DNA from: Marvania coccoides
Taxonomy: Eukaryota; Chlorophyta; Trebouxiophyceae; Chlorellales; Chlorellaceae
Assembly: GCA_963854735.1 (NCBI GenBank)
Contig: OY978105.1
Coordinates: forward strand, 248,001 to 312,000
Direction: 5' to 3'
DNA: 64,000 bases
Positions 32,604-44,282 of this stretch are shown here, piece after piece. The notes below the pieces were generated by a model. That model was not told where the DNA came from. It did no database searches and saw nothing but the letters and a program-made list of their open reading frames with translations. Position 1 is the first letter of the stretch. Each line of letters starts with the position of its first letter. A program made the position numbers and the translations under genes.

Positions 32604-35288
32604 TCACATCTTGGCCGCCTGCTTCACCCCGGCCTCCAGCTTGGCTCCCTCCCTAGCCGCCCTCTCCAGGTAGGCACAAGGACGGAAAAACCCGCCCAGC
32701 CCCACCGCCTCGAATTGTTTTGCCCACTTGTCCAGCATGTCCGCAATGTGCCCAGCTCCCACCAGGTCAGCCCAGAAGATGAGTCCGCCCCTGTGAGGCG
32801 GGAAGCCCATGGCCATGACAGATGCCACGTCGAGGTCAGCAGGCTTGTCCACAATGCCTGAATAAATAAAGGGGGGGAGAGAAGTTTTGTACAATCTCAA
32901 TAGAAAATGCAAGGCTAGACCCAGGTCAAGTTACGGTGCTGCACAGCCTTTGTCTAACCTTCATCGATGACGCGGCAGCCTTCGTTAACCACGGGAAAGA
33001 AAATGAACTCCGCAATGTCTTGAGGGCTCATTCCCTTTATCACAGCACCAGCCACCTTTTCTAGTCCAGCCATACTCCTGCTTTCCCCCAGGATTGGCGC
33101 AAAATCTGGGTCAGGTGCCGCCCTCCGCCGCGCATCGTACTTGTAGAAACCAGCACCGGTCTTCTCTCCGAGCCGCTTGCGCTCGTTCAGCAGCGCAATC
33201 ACGCGCGCAGGATAGGCCCTCTCGGAGAAAGACTCCAGGAAGTTTTTACCCACGTGCAGCCCCACGTCTGCGCCCACCAGATCGCTGAGCCTGAAGGGAC
33301 CCATGGGCATGCCGAACCCGGCAATGACCTTGTCAATCTTGTAGGGGTCCAGCCCCAGGTCCGCCAGCAGGCACGCCGCCTGGGTGTAGGGGAAGAACAC
33401 CCTGTTGACGGCAAACCCGGTGCAGTTGCCCACCACCACGGGCGTCTTCTTGATGGCCGATGAAAAGGCGAGGGTGTCCAGCACCACCTGCGGAGAGGTT
33501 TTGGGCGTGCGGACGATCTCCAGCAGCGGCATGACGTGCGCTGGTGAGAAAAAGTGTGCTCCCAGCAGGCGGTCCAGCGCTGCGGGCACCTTTTCGCCCA
33601 CCAGCTCTATGTCGATGGTCGAGGTGTTGGTGGAAAGGATGGCGTCAGGGCGGCAAGCGTTGACCAGGTCCTACATAAAGGAGGTGGCGAATTTCAAAAG
33701 TTGTACTAAAAAGGAAAGAAGAAAAAAACCAGGAAAAGAGGCCAGTGTAAATGTCACTTTAATAAATTTGAACATAAATACAAAGGGCACCAAATTAAAT
33801 ATGATGATTATAATTATAATGCCATTTGGAATTCAAGAAGACCGGCAATTAAAATTCGATTTAACCGCAACCAACCTGGAAGATGCTTTGTTTCAGGGGG
33901 ATGTTCTCAATGACGGCCTCGATCACCATGTCCACCGTTCCAAAGGCGTCGTAGGTCAGAGTGCCAGCCACACGGGCAGCAGCTGCCGTGGCAGCCCCCT
34001 CGCTCATGCGCCCCTTTTTCACGCGAGAGGCGAGGTTGGCTTTGACGCGGTCCATCCCCGCGGACAGGAACGTGTCGTTCACCTCCTTCAGCAAAACCTC
34101 TATGCCGGAGAGCACGCAGGCCGTGGCAATGCCGCTGCCCATCAGCCCTCCGCCGATCACGGCCACCTTTCTAATCGCACGAGGGCGCAGACCCGCGTCG
34201 GTTACGCCCCGCACCCGCTTGGTGGCGCGCTGGGCGAAGAAAATGTGGACTAGGGCGCGGTGCACGTCTAGCTCAGCAGCGGCGGCAAAGCTTGCGGCTT
34301 CTGCACGCAGTCCAGCCAGCCCGCCTTTCTCCAGCCCCACCTGAATGGCATCCAGGCACAGCTGCGGGTGACGCAGCCCAGGGGCGCGCTTGGCCGCCTG
34401 AGCTCTGGCAAATTCGATCGTTGCCAGCGCCTGGCCAAATGGCTCCAGCCGGTCTGTGCGCTGCAGGGTGCGCAGCCGCGGAGCTTCTCCACCGGCGATG
34501 GCCAGGGCTAGCCTCTTGGCAGCAGGGAGCAGCTGGTCGGGGGTTGCCACCTCGTCCACCAGCCCCAGCTCTACTGCCGCTGGAACCTTCACCGGCTGGG
34601 ACGTGAGCATCATCTCTGCAGCTTTGGCCACCCCCACCAGGCGGGGGAGTCGCTGGGTGCCTCCCAGCCCAGGGATGATGCCCAGCTGCAGCTCAGGAAG
34701 GCCAATGGCGGTGCCTGGCGTGGCCACCCTGGCATTGCAGGCGACAGCCACCTCGCAGCCGCCCCCCAGGGCCATACCCTGGACAGCAGCCACCGTGGGT
34801 TTTGGTCCGTCTTCAATGAGGGCCACGAAGGCGTCGTTCATGCGGTCATCAATGCCGCCGCCGTTTCTTTCGCCGCCCCCGCCGTTGGAGACGAACTGGG
34901 TGATGTCGAAGCCGGCGCAGAATTTCCCTAAATTGTAAATAATACAGAGAGTGAAAAATACGAGTCGGCAGTCGCGACCTGAAGTAATTTGCAAGCGAGT
35001 CCAAAAATTTGGGGAATTATTGAAAAAGCATTCCTAGGCGCACCGTTGGCTCCCGTAATGACGATGGCTTGGACATCTCGACGCACATGCGCTTCGCGCA
35101 GATGGTCAAACAGGCTTTGTAGAACTGCGAGCAAGAAAAAGGGGGAGAAAACTGTGATTGTGTTGACGTGGGCTGCATAGAGCGAGCAGAGCCGTACCGC
35201 TGGGATGCAGAGCGTTCACAGGTGGGTTAACGAGGGTGATTATTGCCACGTTGTCTTCCACCGCAAGGGTGGTGCGTGGCGAGCTCAT
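32604..35288 (-). CDS. MFP: Peroxisomal multifunctional protein: enoyl-CoA hydratase / 3-hydroxyacyl-CoA dehydrogenase
   Basis: Bifunctional enzyme for the second and third steps of peroxisomal fatty acid beta-oxidation. Exons 35198-35288, 35044-35124, 33876-34927, 32959-33670, 32604-32857; 729 residues, the plant MFP length. The N-terminal crotonase domain shows GKFCAGFDI, the oxyanion-hole block [11 protein letters not shown] and [20 protein letters not shown]. The NAD-binding fold starts at [14 protein letters not shown] (about residue 330). The dehydrogenase block STNTSTIDI and [18 protein letters not shown] follow, then C-terminal helical domains with [14 protein letters not shown]. The last three residues are AKM, which fits the loose PTS1 pattern [SAC][KRH][LM]. 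Confidence 0.94.
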
Positions 35289-35580
35289 CTTGGTTTCGGA
35301 AAATCAAACGTTAAGGTGCGACCCTAGACTCAATGGACAATAATTTACTTTGTGTTCCCCCCCCCCCCAGGCAAGAGTAAATTAAGATTAAAATTACAAA
35401 ACACGCGCAGCCAAAATCAATAAAACAGTTTTCTCTCTCGTTTCTTTTTCCGCTTTTCTCTCTCGTTTCGGCATATTAAATGAAAATTGCCTTTTATTTC
35501 AACAATCTTGATTGCAGCATAACACCATTACCCACGATCAGTAGCAACGAATCATTTTTTTTTTTCCATTTCAAAAATGA
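35289..35580. promoter_or_regulatory. Divergent promoter region MFP / MSH1
   Basis: 292 bp between divergent starts. It contains a C run at about 35358-35369 and a repeated TTCTCTCTCGTTTC motif (35431 and 35456 regions) of unknown meaning. Confidence 0.35.
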
Positions 35581-38500
35581 ATGGGTAGGCAGCTCAGTTT
35601 GAAATTAAGGAACCCGCTGGGAGGTAAGCGCCACTCATTGGACCTCTGTGATGTCTATCATTCCTGCCTGATCGCCCTGGCTCTTCTCTTTTCCAGGGCT
35701 GGGAGGCGCCATGCGGTCGACTCTGTCCTCAGTTTCCCTTGTGCACAGCCCCGTTCCTTTTGGGAGCTGTCGTTTACGCTCATCATCGACATTTCCAACT
35801 TCCGTTCACCCTGTCTGGGAAAGCGGTTTGCGTTCGCTGTCCCGTGGTTTTCAACTCTCTGCCAGCCAACTTTCTTCGCCGCTCATCTGCTCGCCTTCCC
35901 GCGCTGCGTCGTCAAAAGCCGGCTTTGAGGGGGCCTCGGAGGTACAGCAGTACTGGGAGCGGATGTTAGAGCGTGTGGATAAGCCTACGGCCAAGCGGCT
36001 GCTGCGTTACATTGACGTTGCAGCACCGCTGGGACTGGGCAGCATGGCGACCAGCAAGCCCCCCATATTTTCTTACTTTTTGAAAACTAAGACTGATCCT
36101 CGGTACGCCAATAAGGTGGCATTGGTGCGGGTGGGGGAATTTTATGAGGCAGTGGGCATTGATGCAGTCATGCTGGTGCAGTACGCCGGGCTGAACCCGA
36201 TGGTGAGTGGTAGGAGCAGTTATGGCCGGAAATTCAGGAAAGCAGAGAGGGAGAATTGGACATCAAGAATAACAATGAGAATAAATTTTGCCTTTAATGA
36301 TTTCTCTCTGTCCCTCTCTCATTGTTTTGTCCTCCCACAATATCAAATGCACGATTTTAATCGCTTTTGAGTGTTATTTCGTCTCAACCATTCTTTCATA
36401 CTTTCAAAAATTCCATTGTTATCAGGGCAAGGGCGACCCCCCTCGTGCCGGGTGCCCTGTTGCCAACGTCCGCCGCACAGTCATGGACTTGGTGGACGCT
36501 GGACTCTCTGTGGCAGTGTGCGAAGAGGTCAAGGACGTGTACTCTTACGGGTCCATGCGGCGCGGCCCGAAGGAGCGCTACGTGGCAGCTGTCATCACGC
36601 CAGCCAACCCCCATTTTCTGCACGGCCAGGTCAGTCAGTACTAGGAAATAAACATTCAAAATTCTTCAAGCAGAATACAATATTTTCTGAATTCTTTATT
36701 ACTATTGTTTATTATTGTATTGCTATTGAACAGCCACTGGGCTCTTCTTGCTGGGCTCTTCTTGCACATGGAACGTCAACTACCCCCCCCCCCCCTCCGC
36801 CGCTACTGATATATTGTTGCTTCTTGTTCTCAACTCAGATTGATGCCGATACCGACATGGTGGTAGATTCCGCCCCTCCCCTGCTGGGCATTGCAGCGCG
36901 GGTGGGTGGTTATGACGTGATAGAAGTGGACGCAGAACTGCAGACGGTGCGAGTGACCGAGGGACTCAGCGAAGACGCGGTGTTCGCTCGGCTGCACGAA
37001 GGAGGGCTCTCACCGCCGCTGTACCTACACACTCCCGCCGCTGGAAGCGGCACAGACCGTCGGCTTCAGGAGTCCATCGCCGAAGGGGAGTGGGAGCGGA
37101 GGGTGGCAGCGGTGTTTCGAACCGAAATTGGGGCGGTGCAGCGGTATGACGACCCCGACCCAGTGCACGGAATGGTTTCCAGGGTGAAAGCGCAGCTTAA
37201 CATGAAAGAGAGCGCAGAGTTTAGGGAGCTGTCGCCGTCGACCTCTACCACCCGCCCCAGGCCACTTTACTACTCAACAGCAGCCAACCTGGGCCTGCAC
37301 AAGACGCGTGGTTTGCCGTCGCTGCTGGATGCTGCCATGCCCCCAGGAGCGCCCCTTGCTGCTCGCCGCTGGCTGCGTAAACTGCTGCTGCTCCCCCCTC
37401 CACCTGCAGTTGGTGCAGCAATCCACAGTGCGTGCAACTCGCTGCAGAAGCTCCAAGACCCCTTCCCCGCCTTTCCAGTCACCCCTCCAGCCAACGTGGT
37501 GCTCAAACTGCGCTCCGAGGAAGCCAACGACACTTTCTTCAGGGAACTGGCAGAGCTGTGCCGCACTGTGGACTCCGCCTGCAGCAGTAGCACGCTTTCC
37601 GAGTTCAGCGCGTCTCTGATGGTGGCTGTGACGGCTGATACGGGGGTGCGCATGGACTTGGCGAGGCTGAGCGCATCCTGCTCCTCGGTCCTTGCTGCGA
37701 TCCATGAGGTGGTGGACCACGAAGAAGAGGTGGGCACAGGGACCGAGATTGACGCGATGATGGGCAGCAGTAGCGACGAAGACAAGCTACCCAGCTCGGC
37801 GTCGCCTAGGAAAGGAGCATACGTTGCGCCTCTGGAGTCGGTCCTGCTGCGGTATTTTTGGTCAAACGAGGATTTTCGCGGCAAGATTCGCCCAGATAGG
37901 ATGCCCAAGGTGTACAAAGATGTGGAAGACAAAAGGCAGCGAGTGGCATCCGAGGTCAAGCGGGCTTTGGCTGCAGCGAAACAGAATGCGACAGAAAAAG
38001 GGGAGCTTTCGCCTACTGTGGTTTTTGACCAGACAAACAACGCGATTTGGGTGCGACTGGGGAGAGGCAGCAAGGTGGACGCGGCGAGCGGCACCACAGG
38101 AGCTGGGAAGGTTCGGCTGCAGCACCCGAGGGACCGCAATGGCAGGACCGAATCCAGCGCCTACTCCACTGAAGAGCTAGAACAAGCCCTTGATGAGTAT
38201 CGCCGCGGGTGCGTGAAAGCACAAGACGCAGTGCGCCTTGAACTCAAGCTGTTGGCGCAGCGTCTGCAGCCAGAGATGGGGGCTCTGGTGGCCGCAGCTA
38301 CTTTTGCCGTGGTGGCAGTGGCGCTCGAAACGCACGTCAGGGAAGCCGCCCGCCGCGGCTGGTCCCTCCCTCTGCTCAACTACTCCTCCACAGGTACCAT
38401 ACTGCTCCTTTTGCTTTTGTTCACCAAACCGCCAACGTATGAATTTAACAATTTGCATCACACTCAAATTCGTCTATTGCATGCAGGCGAGCGGGGGGCG

Positions 38501-39832
38501 CTGCATATCGAGGGAATGTGGCCTTATTGGCTGGGCGGGCCTGGCGGCGTGGACCCCAAGACGGTGAAGAACTCTGTGTGCATGGAGGGCATGTTTCTGC
38601 TGACGGGGCCCAACATGGCAGGCAAGTCTACCTTTCTTCGCTCCACCGCCGCAGTAGCTCTGCTTGCAGCCTGCGGTCTGGCCGTTCCCGCTGCTCCCTC
38701 GACCTCTGTGCCGTACATTGACGCCTTCATGCTGCGCAATTTTTCATCGGATTCGCCCCTGGAAGGGCGCTCCAGCTTCGCGGTGGAAATGACTGAAATG
38801 CGGTACGTTCTGGGTGACGCTACCGTCAACAGTCTTGTGCTGGTGGACGAGCTGGGCAAGGGGACAGAGGCTCGGGCGGGGGCCGCCCTGGCTGGGGCAA
38901 TGCTGGAGAAGCTGGACGGTGCTGGGTGCCTAGGGGCGTTCGCCACGCACCTGCACGCTCTGTTAGATCTAGATCTGCGCATCCCCGGCACTAAGCGTAT
39001 GATGATGGAGATTGAGGAGGATGTGGAGGGCGGGGGGAGCTGGAGCTGGAGCGGGGGGAAACAAAGGGGGAGGAAGAGGATGCGGCCCACGTGGAGGGTG
39101 GTGCCTGGTTCTAGTGTGGAGAGTTTGGCGTTGGAGGTGGCTGCGGTGTGTCGCCTCCCTGAGGCGGTGGTGTCCAGGGCTGCAGAGCTGTATGAGAAGA
39201 TAATGGCAGCACAAGGGGGGGAGGGGGGGGTTGGCGGTGAGAATGGAGGTCGAGATGCTGTTGTGGTGGTCGACGGTGTGCACCGAGAGGAGGGGGATGC
39301 AGCACCTGCCTTCCAGGGTCCCTTGGCATCGTCAACCCCTCCTCCCTCGAGACCAACGCTGGCGCACGCAGGGGAGGTGTTGGAGGCAACAGCTCGTGCG
39401 GTTCTCGGTGCGCTGTCGAGCATGGAACCAGGCTCACAGGTTGACGACTCCCTTGCCGGTGATCAGCAGCTGCAGCAGCAGCAGTCGTTGGTGAGCAGGG
39501 TGCAGTTTGTCCCGGCAGGCATGGTGCCCCCTCCCAGCACTACCGGAGCTTCGTGCGTGTACGTTGCGCGCCGCACTGACGGCTGGCTCTACGTTGGTTC
39601 CAGCGACCAACTGTGCGACCGCGTGAAGCAGCACCGCCAGCGCAGCAGCAGGGGCAAGGTGGCAGACCCCAGCGCAGAGTTTGCGTACGTAGTGGTCGGG
39701 GGTGCGGGCGCCAGCGCAGCGAAGACTGTGGAGAGGGAGGTAATTTTGGCAATGAAGGGCGCTGGGTTTGGGCTGCTGTCTGACGCAGATGCCAGGAAGC
39801 GCCACGCCCCAACCCGGCGAGGACCAGCATAG
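35581..39832 (+). CDS. MSH1: Plant-type MSH1: organellar MutS with C-terminal GIY-YIG nuclease
   Basis: Organelle genome surveillance protein that suppresses illegitimate recombination in plastid and mitochondrial DNA. Exons 35581-35623, 35697-36202, 36426-36629, 36839-38393, 38487-39832; 1,217 residues. The first ~90 residues are Ser/Arg-rich, as in an organellar targeting peptide. The mismatch-recognition domain has VALVRVGEFYEAVGIDAVML, matching MSH1. The ATPase has GPNMAGKST and LVLVDELGKGTEARAG. The last ~110 residues form a GIY-YIG domain (CVYVARRTDGWLYVGSSDQL...RVKQH...VEREV). Linkers carry Gly- and Gln-rich low complexity. The start at 35581 relies on a strong GAG/GTAAGC donor and CTTTTCCAG acceptor; the ATG at 35711 is the alternative. 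Confidence 0.93.
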
Positions 39833-40295
39833 CACGAGTGGGGGAGTCTCATGAGGGGTCGGAAACAGATACAATGAGTGAAACTGCGTTTTTTCTTTTC
39901 TCTCTTTGCCTCTTGTGTTTGTTTAATAAAGGGCAAGGGAGATTTGGTTGGGCCACACGCGAAGAAAAGCATGGGCATACTGAGGATGGCGCAGGATGGA
40001 TTGCAGTATTTTGCTTTTGCACATCATCTCGAGACACACTCTCAAATCTCACAGGTTTCAGCTTCCGAGCACCTTCACTCCCTCACTTGAATTATTTAGT
40101 CATTCGTCCCGGGACTTTGTGGGGGGAAAAAACTTCAGCGCCAAAGTTTAATAAAAAAGCGCTGGCCGCAGTTTTTGCAGGAGGACACTGTCGCTTGCAA
40201 TTTTTTTTAGCAACGCGGTTTGTACACCACTAGCCTGCAATGCGGTCGCAATAATAAAAATAAAAAACTAGCAGCAGGGCTCTTGGGCGGCGATT
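39833..40295. other. Intergenic, no gene seen
   Basis: 463 bp between the MSH1 stop and the PP1 start. It holds the MSH1 3' UTR and the PP1 promoter. No element recognised. Confidence 0.45.
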
Positions 40296-41561
40296 ATGGT
40301 GAGCTTGAGCAAGTCTTTAACTGTTTGGAATGATTGTTCTATACCAGAGAGCGAGATATTAATATGTGTGGCTGCCGTTCAGGACGAGGCGTTGCTGGAT
40401 GATATCATTGACAGGCTGCTGGACGGTCGCAGTTCTCGTCCTGGCAAGCCCGTGGCGCTGACGGAATCAGAGGTGAGGGGTGATGTATTTTTAGGGGTCA
40501 GTAGCGCCCGGCAGGACGCCATGGGACCCGCTTCCCGCGCTCATGCCCTTCGATCAACTAAAATAAATAATTCTGTTTCGAAAACTGCAGATTCGGCAGC
40601 TATGCTTGACAGCCAAGGAAATCTTCATGAGCCAGCCGAATCTGTTGGAACTAGAAGCACCAATAAAGATCTGCGGTGAGAGTTTCTCCTGGCAGCAGCT
40701 CTTCGGGCAGGGCCCTCCCCTTTGTTTCGCCCTCTGTTACTGATATTCTCCGCATACTCCCCCCTCTCAGGCGACATCCATGGCCAGTACTCTGACCTCC
40801 TGCGGCTGTTTGAGTACGGCGGGTTCCCCCCTGAGGCCAACTACCTGTTTCTGGGGGACTACGTGGATCGGGGCAAGCAGAGCCTGGAGACCATCTGTCT
40901 GCTGCTGGCGTACAAGATCAAGTACCCCGAGAACTTCTTCCTCCTCCGCGGCAACCACGAGTGTGCGTCCATCAACCGCATATACGGATTTTACGACGAG
41001 TGCAAGCGGAGGTACAACATCAGACTTTGGAAGACGTTCACGGACTGCTTCAACTGCCTGCCTGTTTCGGCGCTGATCGATGAAAAAATCCTGTGCATGC
41101 ACGGCGGGCTGTCCCCTGAGCTGAAGTCTCTGGACCAGATCAAACGCATCCCGCGCCCGTGCGACGTCCCTGACGTGGGGCTGCTCTGCGACCTCCTCTG
41201 GGCAGACCCAGAGAAAGAAACTTCGGGGTGGGGGGAGAACGACCGCGGCGTGTCTTACACTTTTGGGCCAGACACAGTCACAGAGTTCCTGGCAAAGCAC
41301 GACTTGGACCTCGTGTGCAGGGCGCACCAGGTTGTGGAGGACGGGTACGAGTTCTTTGCGCGGCGGCAGCTGGTGACGATCTTCAGCGCGCCCAACTACT
41401 GCGGTGAGTTTGACAACGCGGGGGCGATGATGAGCGTGGACGAAACACTGATGTGCTCCTTCCAGATCCTCAAGCCGGCAGAAAAGAAGCCGAGGTATCT
41501 GTATGGGGCAATGGGGCAAAGGCCAGCCACGCCGCCGCGAGGTGGGGCGCAGGGACAGTAG
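40296..41561 (+). CDS. PP1: Serine/threonine protein phosphatase PP1 catalytic subunit
   Basis: PPP-family phosphatase with broad roles in cell division and metabolism, directed by regulatory subunits. Exons 40296-40298, 40383-40472, 40591-40675, 40771-41561; 322 residues. Motifs GDIHGQ, GDYVDRG, GNHE and [16 protein letters not shown] are intact, and the PP1-specific [26 protein letters not shown] region is present. Exon 1 is inferred to be the ATG alone, directly followed by GTGAGC; the next exon begins D-E-A-L-L-D-D-I-I, which fits the usual PP1 start. The C-terminus has a Thr-Pro-Pro-Arg context (RPATPPR), the conserved CDK site of PP1. Confidence 0.94.
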
Positions 41562-41851
41562 CAGCAGTAATAGGGTCTTGAAGGCGCAATCAAAGAGACA
41601 GCGGAGAGTAGTTAGCAGAGCGGCGGCGTAGTGGAGAGAAACACGTTTAAATAGCTTTGTAGGAAGTCCGTGAAAGGGTGTCGTCTCTAATTGTACTGGA
41701 TTTGAAGAAAATCACAATTCCAAAACGTCACATGTATTCTGGTTAAAAATTACTTCTTCATTACATAAATAGCTTGACTGACACAAATTTTTTAAGTTTG
41801 CAACAACTCCACACCGCATTCCTTAGAAAGAGCACTGCACATCAACGCCAA

Positions 41852-42581
41852 TTACATCCCTGGAATGAGCTTGCTGCGCTCTGCCTCCATCGCAGTGTCC
41901 TGTTTGGCTCGCCACTCCATGAAATCGGCGTGGGGCTTGGGGTGGTGGGCCCAGCACTCCTTTTGGAAGAAATCCTTCACCTTGGGAACGTGGTCCTGCA
42001 CCAGTACCTGGCCCTGATCTCGCGTGGCACCAGCCTGCGATGAGCAATTTTTACCCGAGGGTTTGGTAAATTTCAATTGAACGAGCTGCTGCTATGCGGG
42101 TATGTTTCGTTATTTCACCTTTTCCAAAAGCTCCATAGCATCCTTGTGGCCCATGTTCCGGGCCCAGTGCCAGGGCCGGTCACCAGCGTTGTTGCTGGCG
42201 TTCACCTTGGCACCCAGGTTGAGCAGCAGCTCGCACCCCTCCGCCCATCCCTCGTAGGCCGCGCAGTGAAGAGGGGTGTTACCAGCAGCCTCTACCTCGT
42301 TCACATCCTCACCAGCTTCCACCGCCCGCATAATTGCTGCATGGTCAAAGGCAGCCGTTGACCGATGAGAGACCATCCTCCAAAATCCCAATAAAGCAGC
42401 AAAACAGCCCTGCGCTGGACTTACCTTCTTTATTGCAGTTAAATGCTGCACGGTGCACGACCATGGCTCCGACTTTGCCTTGTGCTCGCGTGCATCCCCC
42501 TCCATCTTCCTTGATCCCCACCGGGCCCTTCCACTGGAGGAACGGGCCCTCCACGTTCTTATACCACGGGTTTTTCTCCAT
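41852..42581 (-). CDS. Small ankyrin-repeat protein
   Basis: Exons 42425-42581, 42119-42336, 41852-42034; 185 residues. The middle holds about two ankyrin repeats (NTPLHCAAYEGWAEGCELLL near residue 80, then DRPWHWARNMGHKDAMELL). The N-terminus (NPWYKNVEGPFLQWKGPVG) and the C-terminal ~60 residues (VKDFFQKECWAHHPKPHADF onward) are charged, aromatic-rich and not recognised. There is no membrane segment. The role is unknown, probably protein-protein contact. Confidence 0.7.
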
Positions 42582-42727
42582 TTTTTTATTGCTTACTAGT
42601 GCCGATACTAGCGAAGCCGAAGCATAGAACGAAACAAATCTGACCAATCGCTTACCACAAAAGCTTTCTACTTTTGAAAAGAAAATTCTTGGTTATTTAT
42701 TATGCCTTACACGTATAGGTATACATT

Positions 42728-44282
42728 TTAAAGCGCCACAGGCGCGGCAGCCCACTCCTGTCCTTTGGCCTGCAATGCCCGAGCAAACTGCAGTTGCAGC
42801 GCTGGTCCTGCTCGGTATGCCACGACATGCCCCTGCGGCAGACCCCTTCCGCCTGGCGCAGCAGCCAGGGCCAGGTTGCCCAGCAGGTCTGCTACAGCCT
42901 TCCGCGCTGCCTCATCCCCAGGAAACCTCTCCAACGAAGGATCGTACCACGAATCTCCCTCAGCCACCAAGCAGCAGTCGTCAGGACCAGCCCGCAGCAT
43001 CTGGGCATCAAGCATGGCCTTTACGTCCGCCATAGACGGTAGCACGGTGCGCGCGGGCGCCACCTGCCACCGGTAGTGCCCCATGAACCCGTCTTCAGCT
43101 TTGGAATCCCCTGGCCCCCAGGTGAACCACTGCCGCCCCACGACTTCCGCTTTCTCGCTCATGTCCACGCCAGCTGTCACGCGAGGCACCGGTCCGGGGT
43201 AAAATGTGATGAAAGAGTCGCCGTCGCGCACGGTGATCATTTCCTGGGGCGCAGGGGCCACGCGTGGGGCCGCTTCTGCTGCACTTGGGTCTCCGCTTTG
43301 GCCCATAGAATCGTTCAGTCCAGCCTTTTGAACCTCCAAAGCCCAACCAAGCGCGGAACCGTCCACCACAGGCACCTCCAGCGGTTCGCCCCCTCCTGTC
43401 GCTGCTGAGCCCTCCGCCGCCCCTTCTATTTCGATGCGGGCGTTGTCCACTCCGCACGCCTCCAGCGCAGACAGCAGCGACTCGGGGGATAAAACTGCAA
43501 AATCTGTGCCGCGAAGCAGCGTGGCAGCATTTTTATACGGCTCGGCAGCGGATACCGAGGCCGGCACGAAGCTCTCGCCGTGCTGGCGGGGTGTTGCACA
43601 CTCTGGGTCGCCTTGCGCCATCCAGTCCATCAAAAACGCGTCTGCGGGGTCACCAGCCTGCCTCTTCACGTAGTCCCCGAAATCACCCTTGTCCCCTTCT
43701 TTCAAGTACTCCAAAAACAGCTGGGCTCTACGGTCTTCGTCCATCCCATCGCCAGCTCCTCTCTCAATGTCAAGGGCAGAGTGGTGGACGGTGGGAGGGG
43801 TCTCCAAGCGGAAATCGTCGGCGTTGGTGCCCGGGGGAACTGCCACGAAGTAGCGGCCCTCACCTGCCAGAGCGGGGCGCACTCTGGCAAAGGAGTAGAG
43901 CCCTGTGTGCAGCCCAACGCCGCCGAGGGTGAAGGACCGCTGCACCGTCTGCTGCCGTTCTTGAGGCTGCAGCAAGAAGCACATAAATGCCAGTTAGAAA
44001 ATTTGAGTGCTGAGAAATAATAAGCTAGCAATGAACAAAATATTTTTAAATTAAATTAAAAAATCTTGCATTTGGCAAGGGCGGGTATTTATCCTTCTTC
44101 ACGGCTGAACGCTTTTTCTTGACAGTAGCGCCAGCATCGTTAAGTGCCGCCCGTGTCGGATGAATCAGCGAATTGCGAAGGGAACACGGGACGAAAGTCG
44201 GCATGCATGGCTTGGTGGTCCGCCCGACGAAGCCCATGCTCGCCAGCCCGGGACGCTCCGCTGTCGTGAATGCGAACCGCAT
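42728..44282 (-). CDS. LpxC-like deacetylase homologue lacking metal ligands
   Basis: Homologue of UDP-3-O-acyl-GlcNAc deacetylase, the zinc enzyme of lipid A synthesis, also found in green plants. Exons 44103-44282 and 42728-43966; 472 residues. Matching blocks: FTLGGVGLHTG, SPESLLSALEACGVDNARIEI, EVPVVDGSALG, VAPARTVLPSMADVKAML, RFPGDEAARKAVADLLGNL and AYRAGPALQ. In E. coli LpxC the zinc ligands are His79, His238 and Asp242, and His265 is catalytic. By eye alignment, His79 (EHL) is Ser here (ESL), His238 is Lys or Arg, His265 (SGHAL) is Pro (AGPAL), and only Asp242 may remain. There is also an ~85-residue insertion before the ESL motif. The N-terminal 60 residues fit an organellar peptide. 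The frame is intact, so this looks like a maintained pseudoenzyme rather than a pseudogene. Confidence 0.75.

Noticed and set aside
36371..36838. Read-through frame joining MSH1 exons across introns
   Set aside because: The extra residues come from introns with good GT/AG sites and a C-run; the spliced frame matches MutS conservation.
37270..38139. Long antisense frames over MSH1
   Set aside because: Ser/Arg/Leu-rich shadow frames with no conserved content.
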